From Notospermus geniculatus (taxonomy: Eukaryota; Nemertea; Pilidiophora; Heteronemertea; Lineidae), in the NCBI GenBank assembly GCA_002633025.1, contig NMRB01000110.1, positions 433,483 to 497,482 on the forward strand: a stretch of DNA of 64,000 nucleotides, in the 5' to 3' direction. Under the pieces are notes generated by a model. The model had not been told where the DNA came from, searched no databases, and saw only the letters and a program-made list of their open reading frames with translations. Shown here piece by piece: positions 50,637 to 61,774 of this stretch (position 1 is the first letter of the stretch; each line of letters opens with the position of its first letter). The translations under genes and the position numbers were made by a program.

Positions 50637-51172
50637 AACACACAGACAGAGCCACTCCATCCAGAAATTGAGTAAGTACTGAACGGAGGGATATACCAGT
50701 CAGCGCATTGCACCAGTCTCTGGGGAAAGACCACCATCAGGAGGAATTAGAAGAAAACATGATCCTCCATTTAGGGTATTCTGGTTTCTGCTCGAGCCAG
50801 ATGGGAACAGATCGCTGGCATAATTGAGAGGTTTTGTCTAAGCGGAGGGACGATCGTTCATACCTCAACTAAAAGGTCCTTTTTTGCAGTTTGTTAGGAC
50901 TATCATGGAATTGGACCAATATAATCTGGTGGTGGAAAAGGGCAGTGGATTTGATGGGCCGGATTTGAGACAACAATCACCCAACAATTTGCTCGGATCA
51001 GGTCCAGAGTTTCATGCAAACACCGACCACCGAATGTAGCTGCGATTACATAGAGGTATACGGTCACGTCGATTGACAAAGGTTTCACAAAGGGTTTGCG
51101 ACCGTGAAGCCATTAACCGGCGTGTCCGTATCCCGTATAGGTCTACATGTACCTCTGGTATGTAATGGCAGC
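50637..51172. repeat. Direct duplication 5, copy A (536 bp)
   Basis: Begins AACACACAGACAGAGCCACT and ends GTAATGGCAGC. It contains an acceptor-like TCCTTTTTTGCAG followed by ATGGAATTGGACCAATAT. Confidence 0.9.
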
Positions 51173-51731
51173 AACACACAGACAGAGCCACTCCATCCAG
51201 AAATTGAGTAAGTACTGAATGGAGGGATATACCAGTCAGCGCATTGCACCAGTCTCTGGGGAAAGACCACCATCAGGAGGAATTAGAAGAAAACATGATC
51301 CTCCATTTAGGGTATTCTGGTTTCTGCTCGAGCCAGATGGGAACAGATCGCTGGCATAATTGAGAGGTTTTGTCTAAGCGCAGGGACGATCGTTCATACC
51401 TCAACTAAAAGGTCCTTGTTTTTGCAGCATGGAATTGGACCAATATCATCTGGTGGTGGAAAAGGGCAGTGGATTTGACGTGCCGAATTTGAGACAACAT
51501 TCCTGGACTTTCGCACAGTCATCCAACAATTTGCTCGGCTTCGGATTCGAATCAGGTCCAGAGTTCCATACAATGCAAACACAGACCACCGAAAGAAGCC
51601 GCGATTATATAGAGGTATACGGTCACGTCGATTGACAAGGGTTTCACAAAGGGTTTGCGACCGTGAAGCCATTAACCGGCGTGTCCGTATCCCGTATAGG
51701 TCTACATGTACCTCTGGTATGTAATGGCAGC
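51173..51731. repeat. Direct duplication 5, copy B (559 bp)
   Basis: Directly follows copy A. It carries an extra stretch around 51500-51525 (CATTCCTGGACTTTCGCACA) and another at about 51538-51552 that copy A lacks; copy A instead has extra bases after its GCAG. Confidence 0.9.
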
Positions 51732-52083
51732 ACCTAAAGAATGAGCTCGAACCAAACTCCTTGTCCACCACATATCTAAACGCTACCTTCGTTCATGTCA
51801 TTCAAACTCAATCCGTGGAATAAACCGGTCTAGTGATGTAACCTGATCCTATTAGCCTAACTGGTCAGAGTCCCTAACCGATCTATCATAGCCTGAAGGG
51901 TGTAGCGTGATGCTTGGTAAGATGACGAATGCCCCAACACACTTATCTGTCGTCTTGACCAGCTTATGTTCTCGGGAAAATGATTGGTTTGCCATTGGCG
52001 ATTTCTATGACCCATCTTGAAATCAAACCAAGGATAAGTTTTACCAAGATATACAAGAAGGCAGTTGATGCCAGCTAGGGAAA

Positions 52084-52262
52084 CAAGGTCGAAGTTGTCC
52101 TTTCATACTTTGTAAAAAGACTCAACTGGACAAGGACAGCAAGGTCGAAGTTGTCCTTTCATGTACTTTGTACAAAGACTCAACTGGACAAGGAAAGCAA
52201 GGTCGAAGTTGTACATGTACTTTCATGTACTTTGTACAAAAACTCAACTGGACAAGGAAAGT
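52084..52262. repeat. 58-64-bp tandem repeat, three units
   Basis: Units start AAGGTCGAAGTTGT near 52084, 52141 and 52199, each ending CTCAACTGGACAAGGA. A degenerate fourth start follows at about 52263. Confidence 0.9.
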
Positions 52263-52787
52263 AAGGTCGGTTCTCCTTACAACCTTTGGACCACAAAGAC
52301 TCGACTTGACGACGAGGCCTTCTTTGGAAGACAAGATCACGAGGCAGTCGAGAGTGAATTGGATCGAAGTCGGAGCTGGATTTGGAATTTCAATATGTTC
52401 ATCTCGGACACGGTGGTGCAGCTTCATCGCGCTAAACACAATGTAACCTGTTCATTACAAGTAGAAGTCCTTCAGGAAATCAAACTTCGCGACCGGGTTG
52501 ATTCATGCAGCAGCCTGCCAGCTATCTCCAAGTACTATTGTACGTTCTTATGGCAACCTCAGCCAATAGCCAGATGCAAGCTATACAATGGAATATTGTT
52601 CAGAGTTCCCACACCTTATCGATATCTGGCCCAGATACGGTATTACCTGCCGAGTGCCAGTGAGGACCAGTCATGCACTGTAAATCTAAAGTGTTTAAAG
52701 TCTGAACACGAAACTAAACGGGAATATGCAACAGATTTTAAACATCTAAACGCGTTTAGTTCTCCATATTCCAACGAAATAGATTAA
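52161..52787 (+). other. 208-codon open frame, unidentified
   Basis: The second longest open frame in the window after the Pou4 exon. It begins inside the tandem repeat at 52084-52262 and ends in a CACTGTAAATC-type repeat (52674 on), so both ends are repetitive. No domain or family recognised; probably not a gene. Confidence 0.15.
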
Positions 52788-52900
52788 TGTGTTTCCATGA
52801 CGGCAAAAAATTATTAAACCGACTGATTTAGACTGAAAAAGTGACACAAAAAGCGTTGGAAGATGAAGGAAAAAAGTATAAAAAGGCACGCAGTAAAGAG

Positions 52901-53125
52901 TGAATAATACCGGCAGGCAGATTCGATCCAGGGCCAACCAACATGCATAATCTGGACCACAGGCCCCTGAAGCCTAGTTAGCGGGATTATCGGGTTAGTT
53001 AGCGGGAATATCGGGTTAAACCATTGTAAACAATGGGTAAAGAGTAATAATAAGACTAACTAGGCTTCAGGGGCCTGTGTCTGGACCAACGCTCTAACCA
53101 CTACGCCACTGGGGCTACACGCCCT
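52901..53125 (-). mobile_element. tRNA-derived SINE, interrupted
   Basis: On the minus strand an A-box-like TGGCGTAGTGGTTAGAGCG (A box core 53098-53108) is followed by a B-box-like GGATCGAATCT (52919-52929), the layout of a tRNA-derived SINE head. Between them lies a 121-bp inverted-repeat insertion. With the insertion removed, the two boxes are spaced as in a tRNA. It is not a functional tRNA: the stems do not pair cleanly. SINE boundaries are approximate. Confidence 0.6.
52959..53079. mobile_element. 121-bp hAT-like MITE inside the SINE
   Basis: 23-bp terminal inverted repeats, ACAGGCCCCTGAAGCCTAGT... at 52959-52981 and its complement at 53056-53078. It is flanked by an 8-base direct repeat TCTGGACC (52951-52958 and 53080-53087). 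An 8-bp target duplication is the hAT-superfamily hallmark. One extra G precedes the right flank. Inside is a short tandem GTTAGCGGGA(A/T)TATCGG. Confidence 0.75.
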
Positions 53126-55091
53126 GGCTTGGAATTTTTCTTTGGGTAATTCGGAAAACCTGTCTACTGTATTATTTCCTCCTGAACGTTAAAGCGTGAA
53201 GTTAGACCTGGAATAAGTTTAAGAATCCATCAATCATTCTTGGGTGCATGAAAATAATCTGGATATATCGTCACCAAGAAATTGATGACTCCTTCGAAAC
53301 GGCAAGATATTTTATTCTAATGCGTCATTCAGCTCAAGTCCTCCGCTAAAAGCCGACCCGTCTTCTCTCTCTGTGGCTTATTAAGATTCCTTCCGTGGAC
53401 TCCCACCATCCGTGGCGTGGCCTCACAGACCCGTCCATTAGTCATTAGGCGCCCATCGCTTCCCCCACTCTAAGATGTCATCACAGTAACGAATACTGGG
53501 CGCGGAATCAGCGCTTGTTTACAAATCCAAGATGACACCGGCACAGGGCTGGGAGATCGCTATGTTAGGAGTAATCACTGCAAATTTACCTCACCGAGAA
53601 GGAAACTCCCTCGGTGGAGGTTGTTAGCCGGGCTAGCCTGCTACTTCTCTTATCTCCAATATAGCCATTAATTTGAGTTGATGTTGCGTTTGCTGGTAGG
53701 AACTCGCCAATTAGAATTTAACGACATCAAAAGCGACCTCCAAGTGCTGCCTAATTTGGCCGAGTGAGCCTATCAGCGCCAATTAACGAGAACTTCAGAG
53801 TGTCGAGCATGATTTTGACAGATTGTTTGCTCACAACACAAATCAGCTACACCCATTTAACTACCATCATCTCCGTCTACGCTGACGAGAAGAAGTCCTT
53901 TAATCCTTCCACTTGATGGAAATTGAAACCAAATTTTCAAAATGCCTAATTAGGGAGGTAAGTCCGAACTTCCATGATAATTTCAGGATTCCCCATGATG
54001 GTTCTCGTTGGAAGTACACGTATACCTTCCACTAAAGTTCCCGGTAGTCGTTATAGGAACCAGGACCATCATTGTGAATTTCAATGAGCCCACTTGAAGT
54101 GGGGATTTGAAGGACGAGATACGCCGTATTTTCCAGTTATGGTTTTTAATTAGTAACTGTCGCAAACGTCAGGTACAGCAGCGAAATTTCCACCGTTGCG
54201 ATAGTAACAGACACGCCCCAATATCACAAACAGATTTTAGAGTTATTTTAGAGGTTAGAGTTATTTTGCTTTCTATCAGTTCGGGAATGAACGATTTCTG
54301 AAAAGTGAATGAACGATTTCTGAAAACGATTTCTGAATGAAAGATTTCTGAAAAGTGTTCAACATTGATAAACCCAAGAAGTCCCAGCTACGGTCAGTCA
54401 TTACGATGTTAAATGTTTATTATCAAATTCAGGAACAGGGGACTGTTCCTGAATTAAATACGATGGACGAGTCACGATAGCCGCTTTCTAAACACGACCT
54501 CCTAAAGACCACTTCACTTAGTTTTTTCCCTCAGCCATCGTAATTTTTGGATTCTGTATACAATCTAACGCAAAATGATATCATGATATACATGTGTATG
54601 AAACACGAAACGATGATTTATGACCCTTTAATGCCACTAAGGTGTTCTCGTATTGCGAAATCAAAATCATAAAGGCCGATCTTTCTCGTAAAGAGACCAT
54701 AGCGGATTTGTTTTGGTTTGAGGTGGCGACGTTTACACCAGTATCCCTAATAGCACCCAAGGTAGCCACGTCGTCGTCCAAAACAGTCAGTTTTCTTCCT
54801 GACAGGATTCTGATCACGGTCTTGTTGGTCTTGCGGGAATACTTCGCCACTGCCTTGTTGGTTTACGTGGAGCGGCTAGAAGGTGTACGTACCTCCATCA
54901 TGACACATTCACCAAGACGTGAGGCGGTTAAAGGCCACGGGCCGTACTGATGATGTCTTAGGTGTTTGATGGGGCAGGGATGGGGTTTATAATAGTTTAA
55001 TCATAAAATGCAACTAATGAAGATAAATGGATAGTGCTGATATTTATTCCCATAATAGGGGGACTACCATGGATTTGTTTTCCCCTTGTAA
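53126..55091. other. Intergenic, no recognised gene
   Basis: Holds a short tandem AACGATTTCTGAAAAGTG (about 54285-54358) and a perfect hairpin at 54426-54455. Open frames on both strands at 54581-54950 overlap each other and are not recognised. Confidence 0.45.
54426..54455. repeat. Perfect hairpin, 13-bp stem, GGGA loop
   Basis: AATTCAGGAACAG, then GGGA, then the exact complement CTGTTCCTGAATT. No poly-T follows; role unknown. Confidence 0.7.
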
Positions 55092-55328
55092 CCAAAAACA
55101 CTCAACGTTCTACTGGATCTGAGAGACAACTGGCACTGGAAAGGAAGAGGTTTCCCTGACCAGCATGACGAGAGACTCAACGAAAGGGACCCCTGTGTCA
55201 AGGCCAACAAACACTGTTCCTGGGGTATTCGTTGGAAATCCAGACACGGTGGCAGATACGTTGAACATTTCTGTCATTCAGAAGAAATTATCAACAGTGA
55301 CAATTCTCTGCCATTAGATTATTTGTAA
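55092..55328 (+). other. Unidentified 78-codon open frame without ATG at its head
   Basis: Open from just after a TAA at 55089 to TAA at 55326. The reading is protein-like, rich in Trp, Cys, His and charge (LRDNWHWKGRGFPDQHDERL, later CSWGIRWKSRHGGRY). No clear acceptor was seen at its left edge. It could be a terminal exon or a decayed gene. No family recognised. Confidence 0.3.
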
Positions 55329-58300
55329 TTGTTTTTTTTGTATGGAGGGAACTTTACGTGACATAAGGAATACAGACCAATGATACTCAATCTGCATTGG
55401 CTACAGTCGATAGTTCAAATTCTAAGGTGTTCAAACGACAGTTCATGACCCAGATTTCCAAATTACCACAATTCTTTTGTTTCTCACCTGTAATCACGGA
55501 ACACAATATGATGAATGATTACCTTCTAGAGAGAGCTGGCGTTTAAGGGATGCACGCCCAGGGAAGACCCTGTCATATTGTCTCTTGTTAATCAGTGCCC
55601 ATTGTCCAGAGCAGGTGAATAAACAGATGCTTAATACATTGATGCAGATCACATTGGCTGAATGATCCTGCAGAAGGGAGGTTATGGCACACACTGTGGA
55701 ACAACATGCACGTACATTGTACACAGTAATTCTACAGGGAGTCTGGCTCTACTTCAAGTGGTACCTCTGGAGCGGGGTGTGAGGATTTCATAAGAAAGGT
55801 GATTAATTGAAGCAAATAGAGAAATTTGTCTAATTCCTTGGCTTGCTTCAGCAGCAATCCCATTTAACCCCCTTGTCTCTAATACTCTACAGCCCCTGTT
55901 GTTTAGATTGAACAAGTCAGACCATTAGACCATTTTAATTTCAAAACTCTTTAAGTTTGATCGGAGTTTGCTGTGAAAAAAAGCATTATTTTGACTTCAT
56001 CTTGCAGGAAACGGTACAAAAAGCTGCCATTTTAGGCATACGGGTGCGAACCAAGGTAAATGGCACAGTGTAGGTGCTGTAATAACACTTGACAAATCTG
56101 ATTAATCGAGCATATTTCCCAATTGAAATCACTGTATTCTCAAGATCAGTTCAACAATCAAACTGAACATGGCTGGCACAGTGATTCTGTCTTTCTACCA
56201 TGTCTACCAAGAGGTCGAAGCACATGCTCTGTCTTCGACGACCTGCAGCCCGAGGCCACCTGCAAATCTGCCAACATTTTATTTACGTGTTTCGTCATTC
56301 AATCGCCAATGGTATGCAATTGTCATTAAACATTCATGGCTTTTCGATCGATCCGAAGAGTACCAGCCTTCGCTTACATCAATTAAATACAACAGGCAAA
56401 GGAATACTGGAGGTTCTGACGGGTAAGCCACAGCCAGATTTTCGAACAAAATGCATTCGGCGGGCATTATGTATGTGTTCATGTACAGGGCATGCACATG
56501 AACATTCATGAGCAAAGTACAAAACCACCCGTACATCCACGACAGACCCTCTAAAAGTTCACAACGACCCGCGTGGTTTACATGGTTGTGAATGTCTTAT
56601 CCAGAAAACAATAGCAATATGATTCGAAGAAACCTACATGTACTCGACGTATAAAATAAAATATACTGCAAAAATTCTCATTCCTTCTTTTGTTTCGTTC
56701 ACGAATGAACTTTCTACAAACTTTGCAGAAGAACAAACAGGGCAGCCGATCGCCATATTACTGGTGTTACTCTCGCCAGAGTATCCAGTATTTCCTCAGC
56801 TATAATCTGACAACGGTAGGAGAGAGAGGCTGACGATGGATCCTTGTTTGGCCCTCGGGTTACCTAACCGAATGGCGCCTCCTGCTGTTTAAATTTAATG
56901 AGTTAGACCATTTCAATCATCTGTTTCAGGTTTGATAGGATGCTGCTGTGAACAGTAACATTATTTTTTTCTCCATCACAATAATCTCGGTGTAACTAGG
57001 CCTATTGCTGGTAAACTGCATCTCCCTCCAAACTGAGGATAACATGCTTCCTTAATGTGTTATGTTTTTTTTTGGGGGGGGGGGTAAAAATGGGCCACGG
57101 GAGGTACGCATGGTCAATGCACTATACAATAATCAAAAGTGGTGTAAAACTTGAGCCATTTCGGCGCAAGGCAAAGTAGATCATTTCTATGCATTTCAGA
57201 ATCCATTTCCAAATTGGTCTCAATGCTAGCAGCTTCATCGCCAAGCAGCGGTATGCCAGATTTCACTGTTTCTCCAATAAATAATGTCGTTGAGTTGAAA
57301 AAACGCTATTACTATAGCAACAGAATGAAGGAACCAAAGAGGAAATGAAGCTACGGGAAGCCAGGAAGATGTCGACCGCTATACCTTCCGTTGTCGTATG
57401 AACAAGATGACATTGCTTCCTCGTGCTTTGTCATGTCGGAATGCACTGCCAGTAAAAATGTAGGATTTACTTCAAGCATTGGATAAATGATTTATCTCCG
57501 ATAAATACCTGTTGGTCTGGGCTACTATTTGTGTCAAGTTGTAATATATAACGGGTTTGATAATACAAAATGCATGAATGAAAGCTAGCCCGGAAAAGTG
57601 CAGTAAATTATGCATATTCTGACATTATTCTCACGTCTGCCATTACGATACATCGGGGAGTCAGACGTCTCCAAGTAGTGCGATGAAATATGCATCACAG
57701 GACAAGCGTTGATTGGACGAAAGCAATGGTGTACTGTGACGTCAGTAGTTTTTTCTAAGTCAAAGCAAGACCCGAGGCTGCTTCTCAAGAAGGGCTTGAT
57801 AATCAGAGGTCATTGATTGCAGAATGTGAAATGAGAAAGAGGAAAAGACGATTTACAAAATCCAAATCAGCCACGAGAAGAAACACTACTCAAAATTTGT
57901 CCACATAGCTCTGAAGAAGAATGGAAGATGCAGGCATAGGCCTACTGCGATGCAGACACAACAGGGAAATTCAGAGGAAAACATCCAGTTCGTTTTTCGA
58001 ATGGGAACATCGAACGACGGCGAAAGTAAAAGAAAAAACCATGCGCAACATGTCTTAATACATAGACGAGTCTTGATCAATAACCCTGAAAGATAGTAGC
58101 GTCGCTCCTCAGGTTACGAGTAGATAGATGCCCCTCAGAAGGAGATCTCCTGGCCGTAACCGAAGGAACAGGGCATCCAAACAGGCGACTACTTTTTATT
58201 TTTGCCCCAGACATTTCCGTTCATCCGTCACCAACGACCGTAATGATACCCGGTCGTCTTTCTGCCCGCATTTCTTACCCCGAGCCAAATAAATTCCCCG

Positions 58301-58605
58301 GCATCGCAATGCTACTAACTGTCCTCTCTTCTTAACTAATTTCCTTCGGTATCACCTGCTTTATCTCGCAAAAGATCATCAGAAAAAATGATGTCAATCA
58401 TAAAGCTTCCTGCCCGGCTTCTTCTTTTTCTACTTCAGCTCATTTATATCACTGCAATTAGGTGGTGATGAATTGGGCCTCCTCGCCTCCAGGAGGAACC
58501 AACATAGGACCAGTAATCCATGGTTTGTGGGTCTGTTATAAGGCAAGAACTACGTGTACTTAAATCACCGAGTATCTTGTGATTATAGGCCCATCGCACA
58601 ACAAC
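55329..58605. other. Intergenic, no recognised gene
   Basis: Short open frames and a G run near 57074-57085. Nothing supported. Confidence 0.45.
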
Positions 58606-59066
58606 AGTGGAAGAAAACTTCGTTGAAATGGTTGCTTTGACTTAATATACATGTAGTAACAAGAAAACTTCGTTGAAATGGTTGCTTTGACCTACATGTA
58701 GTAACAGGAAAACTTCGTTGAAATGGTTGCTTTGACCTACATTTAAAAACTTTGTTGTTTGACCAAGAAGAGAAGAAAATTTCGTTGAAACGGTTGCTTT
58801 GACCTTGTAACAGGAAAACATCGTTGAAAAGGTTGCTTTGACCTAGTAACAGAAAAACTTCGTTATGGTTGCTTCGACCTATATTTTTAAACTTCGTTGA
58901 AATGGTTGCTTTGACCAAGTAGAGTAGGAAACTTCATTGATTCAAGTGGTTGCTTTGACCTAGTACATGTAGTAACAGGAAATCTTCGTTGAAATGGTTG
59001 CTTTGACCTAGTGGGAAGACTTCGTTGACATGGTTGCTTTGACCTATATTTTTTAACTTCGTTTCA
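58606..59066. repeat. Minisatellite, ten degenerate units
   Basis: Units of about 36-67 bases share AACTTCGTTGAAATGGTTGC and TTTGACC; GGTTGCTT occurs ten times. TACATGTAGTAACAGG is present or absent between units. The minus strand is open through much of it (QSNHFNEVF-type repeats), which reflects repeat structure. Confidence 0.9.
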
Positions 59067-59167
59067 CGCCTGCGCAGCGGGCCTTGCCTTCGAGAGGAAA
59101 CAAGAAGGTAATATATCAACTAAACGCACACAAACGTAACCTGGAAGACCTCAAAAACGGCTTTCTG

Positions 59168-59192
59168 TTGCATTATTCATCATTATGAATAG
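59168..59192. promoter_or_regulatory. Palindromic POU-type site
   Basis: GCATTATTCAT followed by CATTATGAATAG places TATTCAT and ATGAATA head to head. This resembles paired POU-homeodomain half-sites. Binding is inferred from the motif alone. Confidence 0.2.
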
Positions 59193-60176
59193 CTTCAAAT
59201 TGAATATGACAATTTGATACGCAATCTTTCATCGGTTTAATGAGAATTTTAATTGAATTTCCTTAACGATTTTTCAATAGCATCAATGGCACCCAAGTAC
59301 AATAATTAGCAAGGTAATCTACGGTGCGTCTGTGCTGTCTATATCATCTCTGGCGCTGGGAAATAAACCCCATTTGGCTGCACCTGCTAGGACCTGTTTA
59401 ATAATCGCCATAAAAGGAGCTGCTATTAAATTAACTGCAGATGCAACTCCAGCAATTGGCAGTTACTCATCTTGCAGTTCAAACCGGTTAAGTCAGTGTC
59501 ATCTGACCCAATAAAGAGGTTATGTCTTCGATATTCCAGTCAACGAAGCTGCGTTAGCATTCTGTCGAATGCGGGGTCGCTGGTACTGCTGTCATGTCAT
59601 GTGGTACATGTAGGTCTCCAAAAACCGAATACGATTTCGACACGATTAAGACATTCTTTGCCGAAGTCATCACACAGCATAGAGCAAGAAAATGTAATCT
59701 ACAGCGAGCTCCAAATAATCCGGAACACTCCAAATCATCAAAATGGGACAGTACGTTGAACCAGCAGCATTTCACGGTGACGTCACTAAGGAAGTCAACT
59801 CACACCTAGCGAGAGGATAGAGAACTAATCTCATGTCCGACGTTACCGGTCATAACTGGTTATGGTGATGATAACAGATCAGCTTGTTTATGATATCTCG
59901 TGTTTGGGTACACCAGACTGAGGATAAAATTGGACAAATCGAAATGGATGGCTACAGTAATGATACATGGATTGAATATAATTGTTTGCCTTGTGTCATT
60001 AATCTTAGCCTTATCTCTTACGTTGTGAGCTGTCCGCTATTCCAGCGGGAATGGTGAGCATCATCGGGGCCGGAGGAATGGACAGGAATGCTAATTGATT
60101 AGCACGGGGCCACACTCTTGATGATGTCGGCAAAAGCAGTTGAAACAGAAGCTTGCCAGAAATTAGAGATCCACAA
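59193..60176. other. Intergenic, no recognised gene
   Basis: ATTA-rich near 59200-59310, then short overlapping open frames. Nothing supported. Confidence 0.45.
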
Positions 60177-60472
60177 ATGAACCTGCTGCATGTTGAATGC
60201 TAGTTAGAAATAGTGTCTAGAAATGAACTTGCTACATGTTGAATGCTAGATCGAAAATGTGTGTCTAGAAATGAACTTCCTGCATGTTGCATGCCATAGC
60301 TAGAAATAGTGTGTGTCTTGAAATGAACTTGCTGCATGTTGAATGCTAGCTAGAAATAGTGTGTGTCTAGAAATGAATAGCTGCATGTTGAATGCTAGCT
60401 AGAAAGAGCGAGTGTCTAGAAATGAACTTGCTCCATGTTGAATGCTAACTAGAAAGCGAGAGTGTCTAGAAG
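60177..60472. repeat. Minisatellite, six units of about 50 bp
   Basis: Units share ATGAACTTGCTGCATGTTGA, then ATGCTAGCTAGAAA and GTGTCTAGAA. They vary by small indels and substitutions. Confidence 0.9.
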
Positions 60473-61727
60473 TGGGAGAAATCGGCTTGGGCGCAGCGCG
60501 ACACCTGAGGAACAATCGAGTGACGCTGTCGTTGACTTGACTCCTGGCATAAACTTTATGATGAGATGATTTTTTTTGAGAAATGCCTTTTCCAGGATTC
60601 GAAACCGAGAGCTTGTGTTACGGAACCCGGCTTTGGGTATTCAATTGATTCCTTTCGTTGCCGCTGTACCGAATGCAGTCAGTGATTTTCTGACTCGAGC
60701 TGCGCACCCAGCGCCCAGAGTTGACTTTGAGTCAACACGTCCTGCTTGTTATCCAAACGAACCGGCGAGAACCAAGCATGTGTTGCAGGCAGACACAAAA
60801 TGGACGGCAACTTATCGTAGGACGATGGTCTCAACTCCACATCAAACAAACAAAACGATGCAATACGCAGCATAGGCCTAGAATAGAGGGATTTTCACTC
60901 AAGTTAGGATGGACTACATGTACCGCGGTACATTTAGCATTTGTTTCAATCAAAGGTTATTTAGATATAGGAAGTCTTAGAGGTCGGAATTTGCAGCGAT
61001 TTTTTCGCAGACTTCTTTGACTTAAAATTTGTCTCACTGGATGGAAGTAGTCTAACTGTAAGGTACTGTTTGTTTAAAGAAATTCCTTTGCATTTATTTG
61101 GTTTTTATCAGTGAAAAGTGAGAATCGAATCGACTCTGTTTTTGGTGACGTAAAAATTTATTGAAAAATGTGGAATCTGAGTCAAAGTTGCTAAATAAAT
61201 TTCGAATATGCCAGTCCCGGGTAATTATTATCGGCCGAAGGTAATTAATTGCACCTCCCTTCGGCGGGATTGGCAATAAGATGCTACAACCAAGTCCCAG
61301 GAATTACAATTAATCAGAACTTGATTGTAATTTTGCACGCAAAGTGCTTGTTTTCCGACGAGCATTCGTGCTTGAGGAAGGTTTTCAAATCTAATTAAGT
61401 CGAAGTTACACCCGGTGTCGGATCACTGGTCCGAATCCAGGTTTTATGACCAGCCCCTTCGAGATTTCTGTTTTACCATTTCCCCACTGAACCCGGAGTA
61501 AATACCAGAGCCGTAAATAGGAGGCGCGGTCGTATGAGGACGATATTCTGGTTTCTGCAGGGCAGGTTTGCTTTATTATTTCAGTCGCTTCAGATCCGTC
61601 TCAATTCGGTTATAATTGTTCGTGTGAGCACATAAATTGACTATTTATCGTTATTTATGTTGTGATACCTTTTAGAAGTCGTTCCAATTCCAATTTGATA
61701 AATTCTTTTTGGTACCATTTTGTCATA
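60473..61727. other. Intergenic, no recognised gene
   Basis: Short open frames. Contains a small inverted repeat around CCGAAGGTAATTAATTGCAC (61237 on) with no clear role. Confidence 0.45.
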
Positions 61728-61774
61728 ACGCTATCATTTTCCTTATTCTTAAAGAATAAGGAAAATGATAGCGT
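61728..61774. repeat. Perfect hairpin, 23-bp stem, one-base loop
   Basis: ACGCTATCATTTTCCTTATT plus CTT, a single A, then the exact complement. Near-zero loop and perfect stem; no direct repeat flanks seen. Confidence 0.9.

Noticed and set aside
54581-54950. Overlapping open frames on both strands with a faint histone-like feel (KAVAKYSRKTNK on the minus strand)
   Set aside because: No histone fold motif follows, the rest does not match H2A, H2B, H3 or H4, and the plus strand is equally open.
58583-59119. Minus-strand repeat protein (QSNHFNEVF units)
   Set aside because: Unit lengths are irregular and the frame breaks between the two halves; it is a minisatellite.
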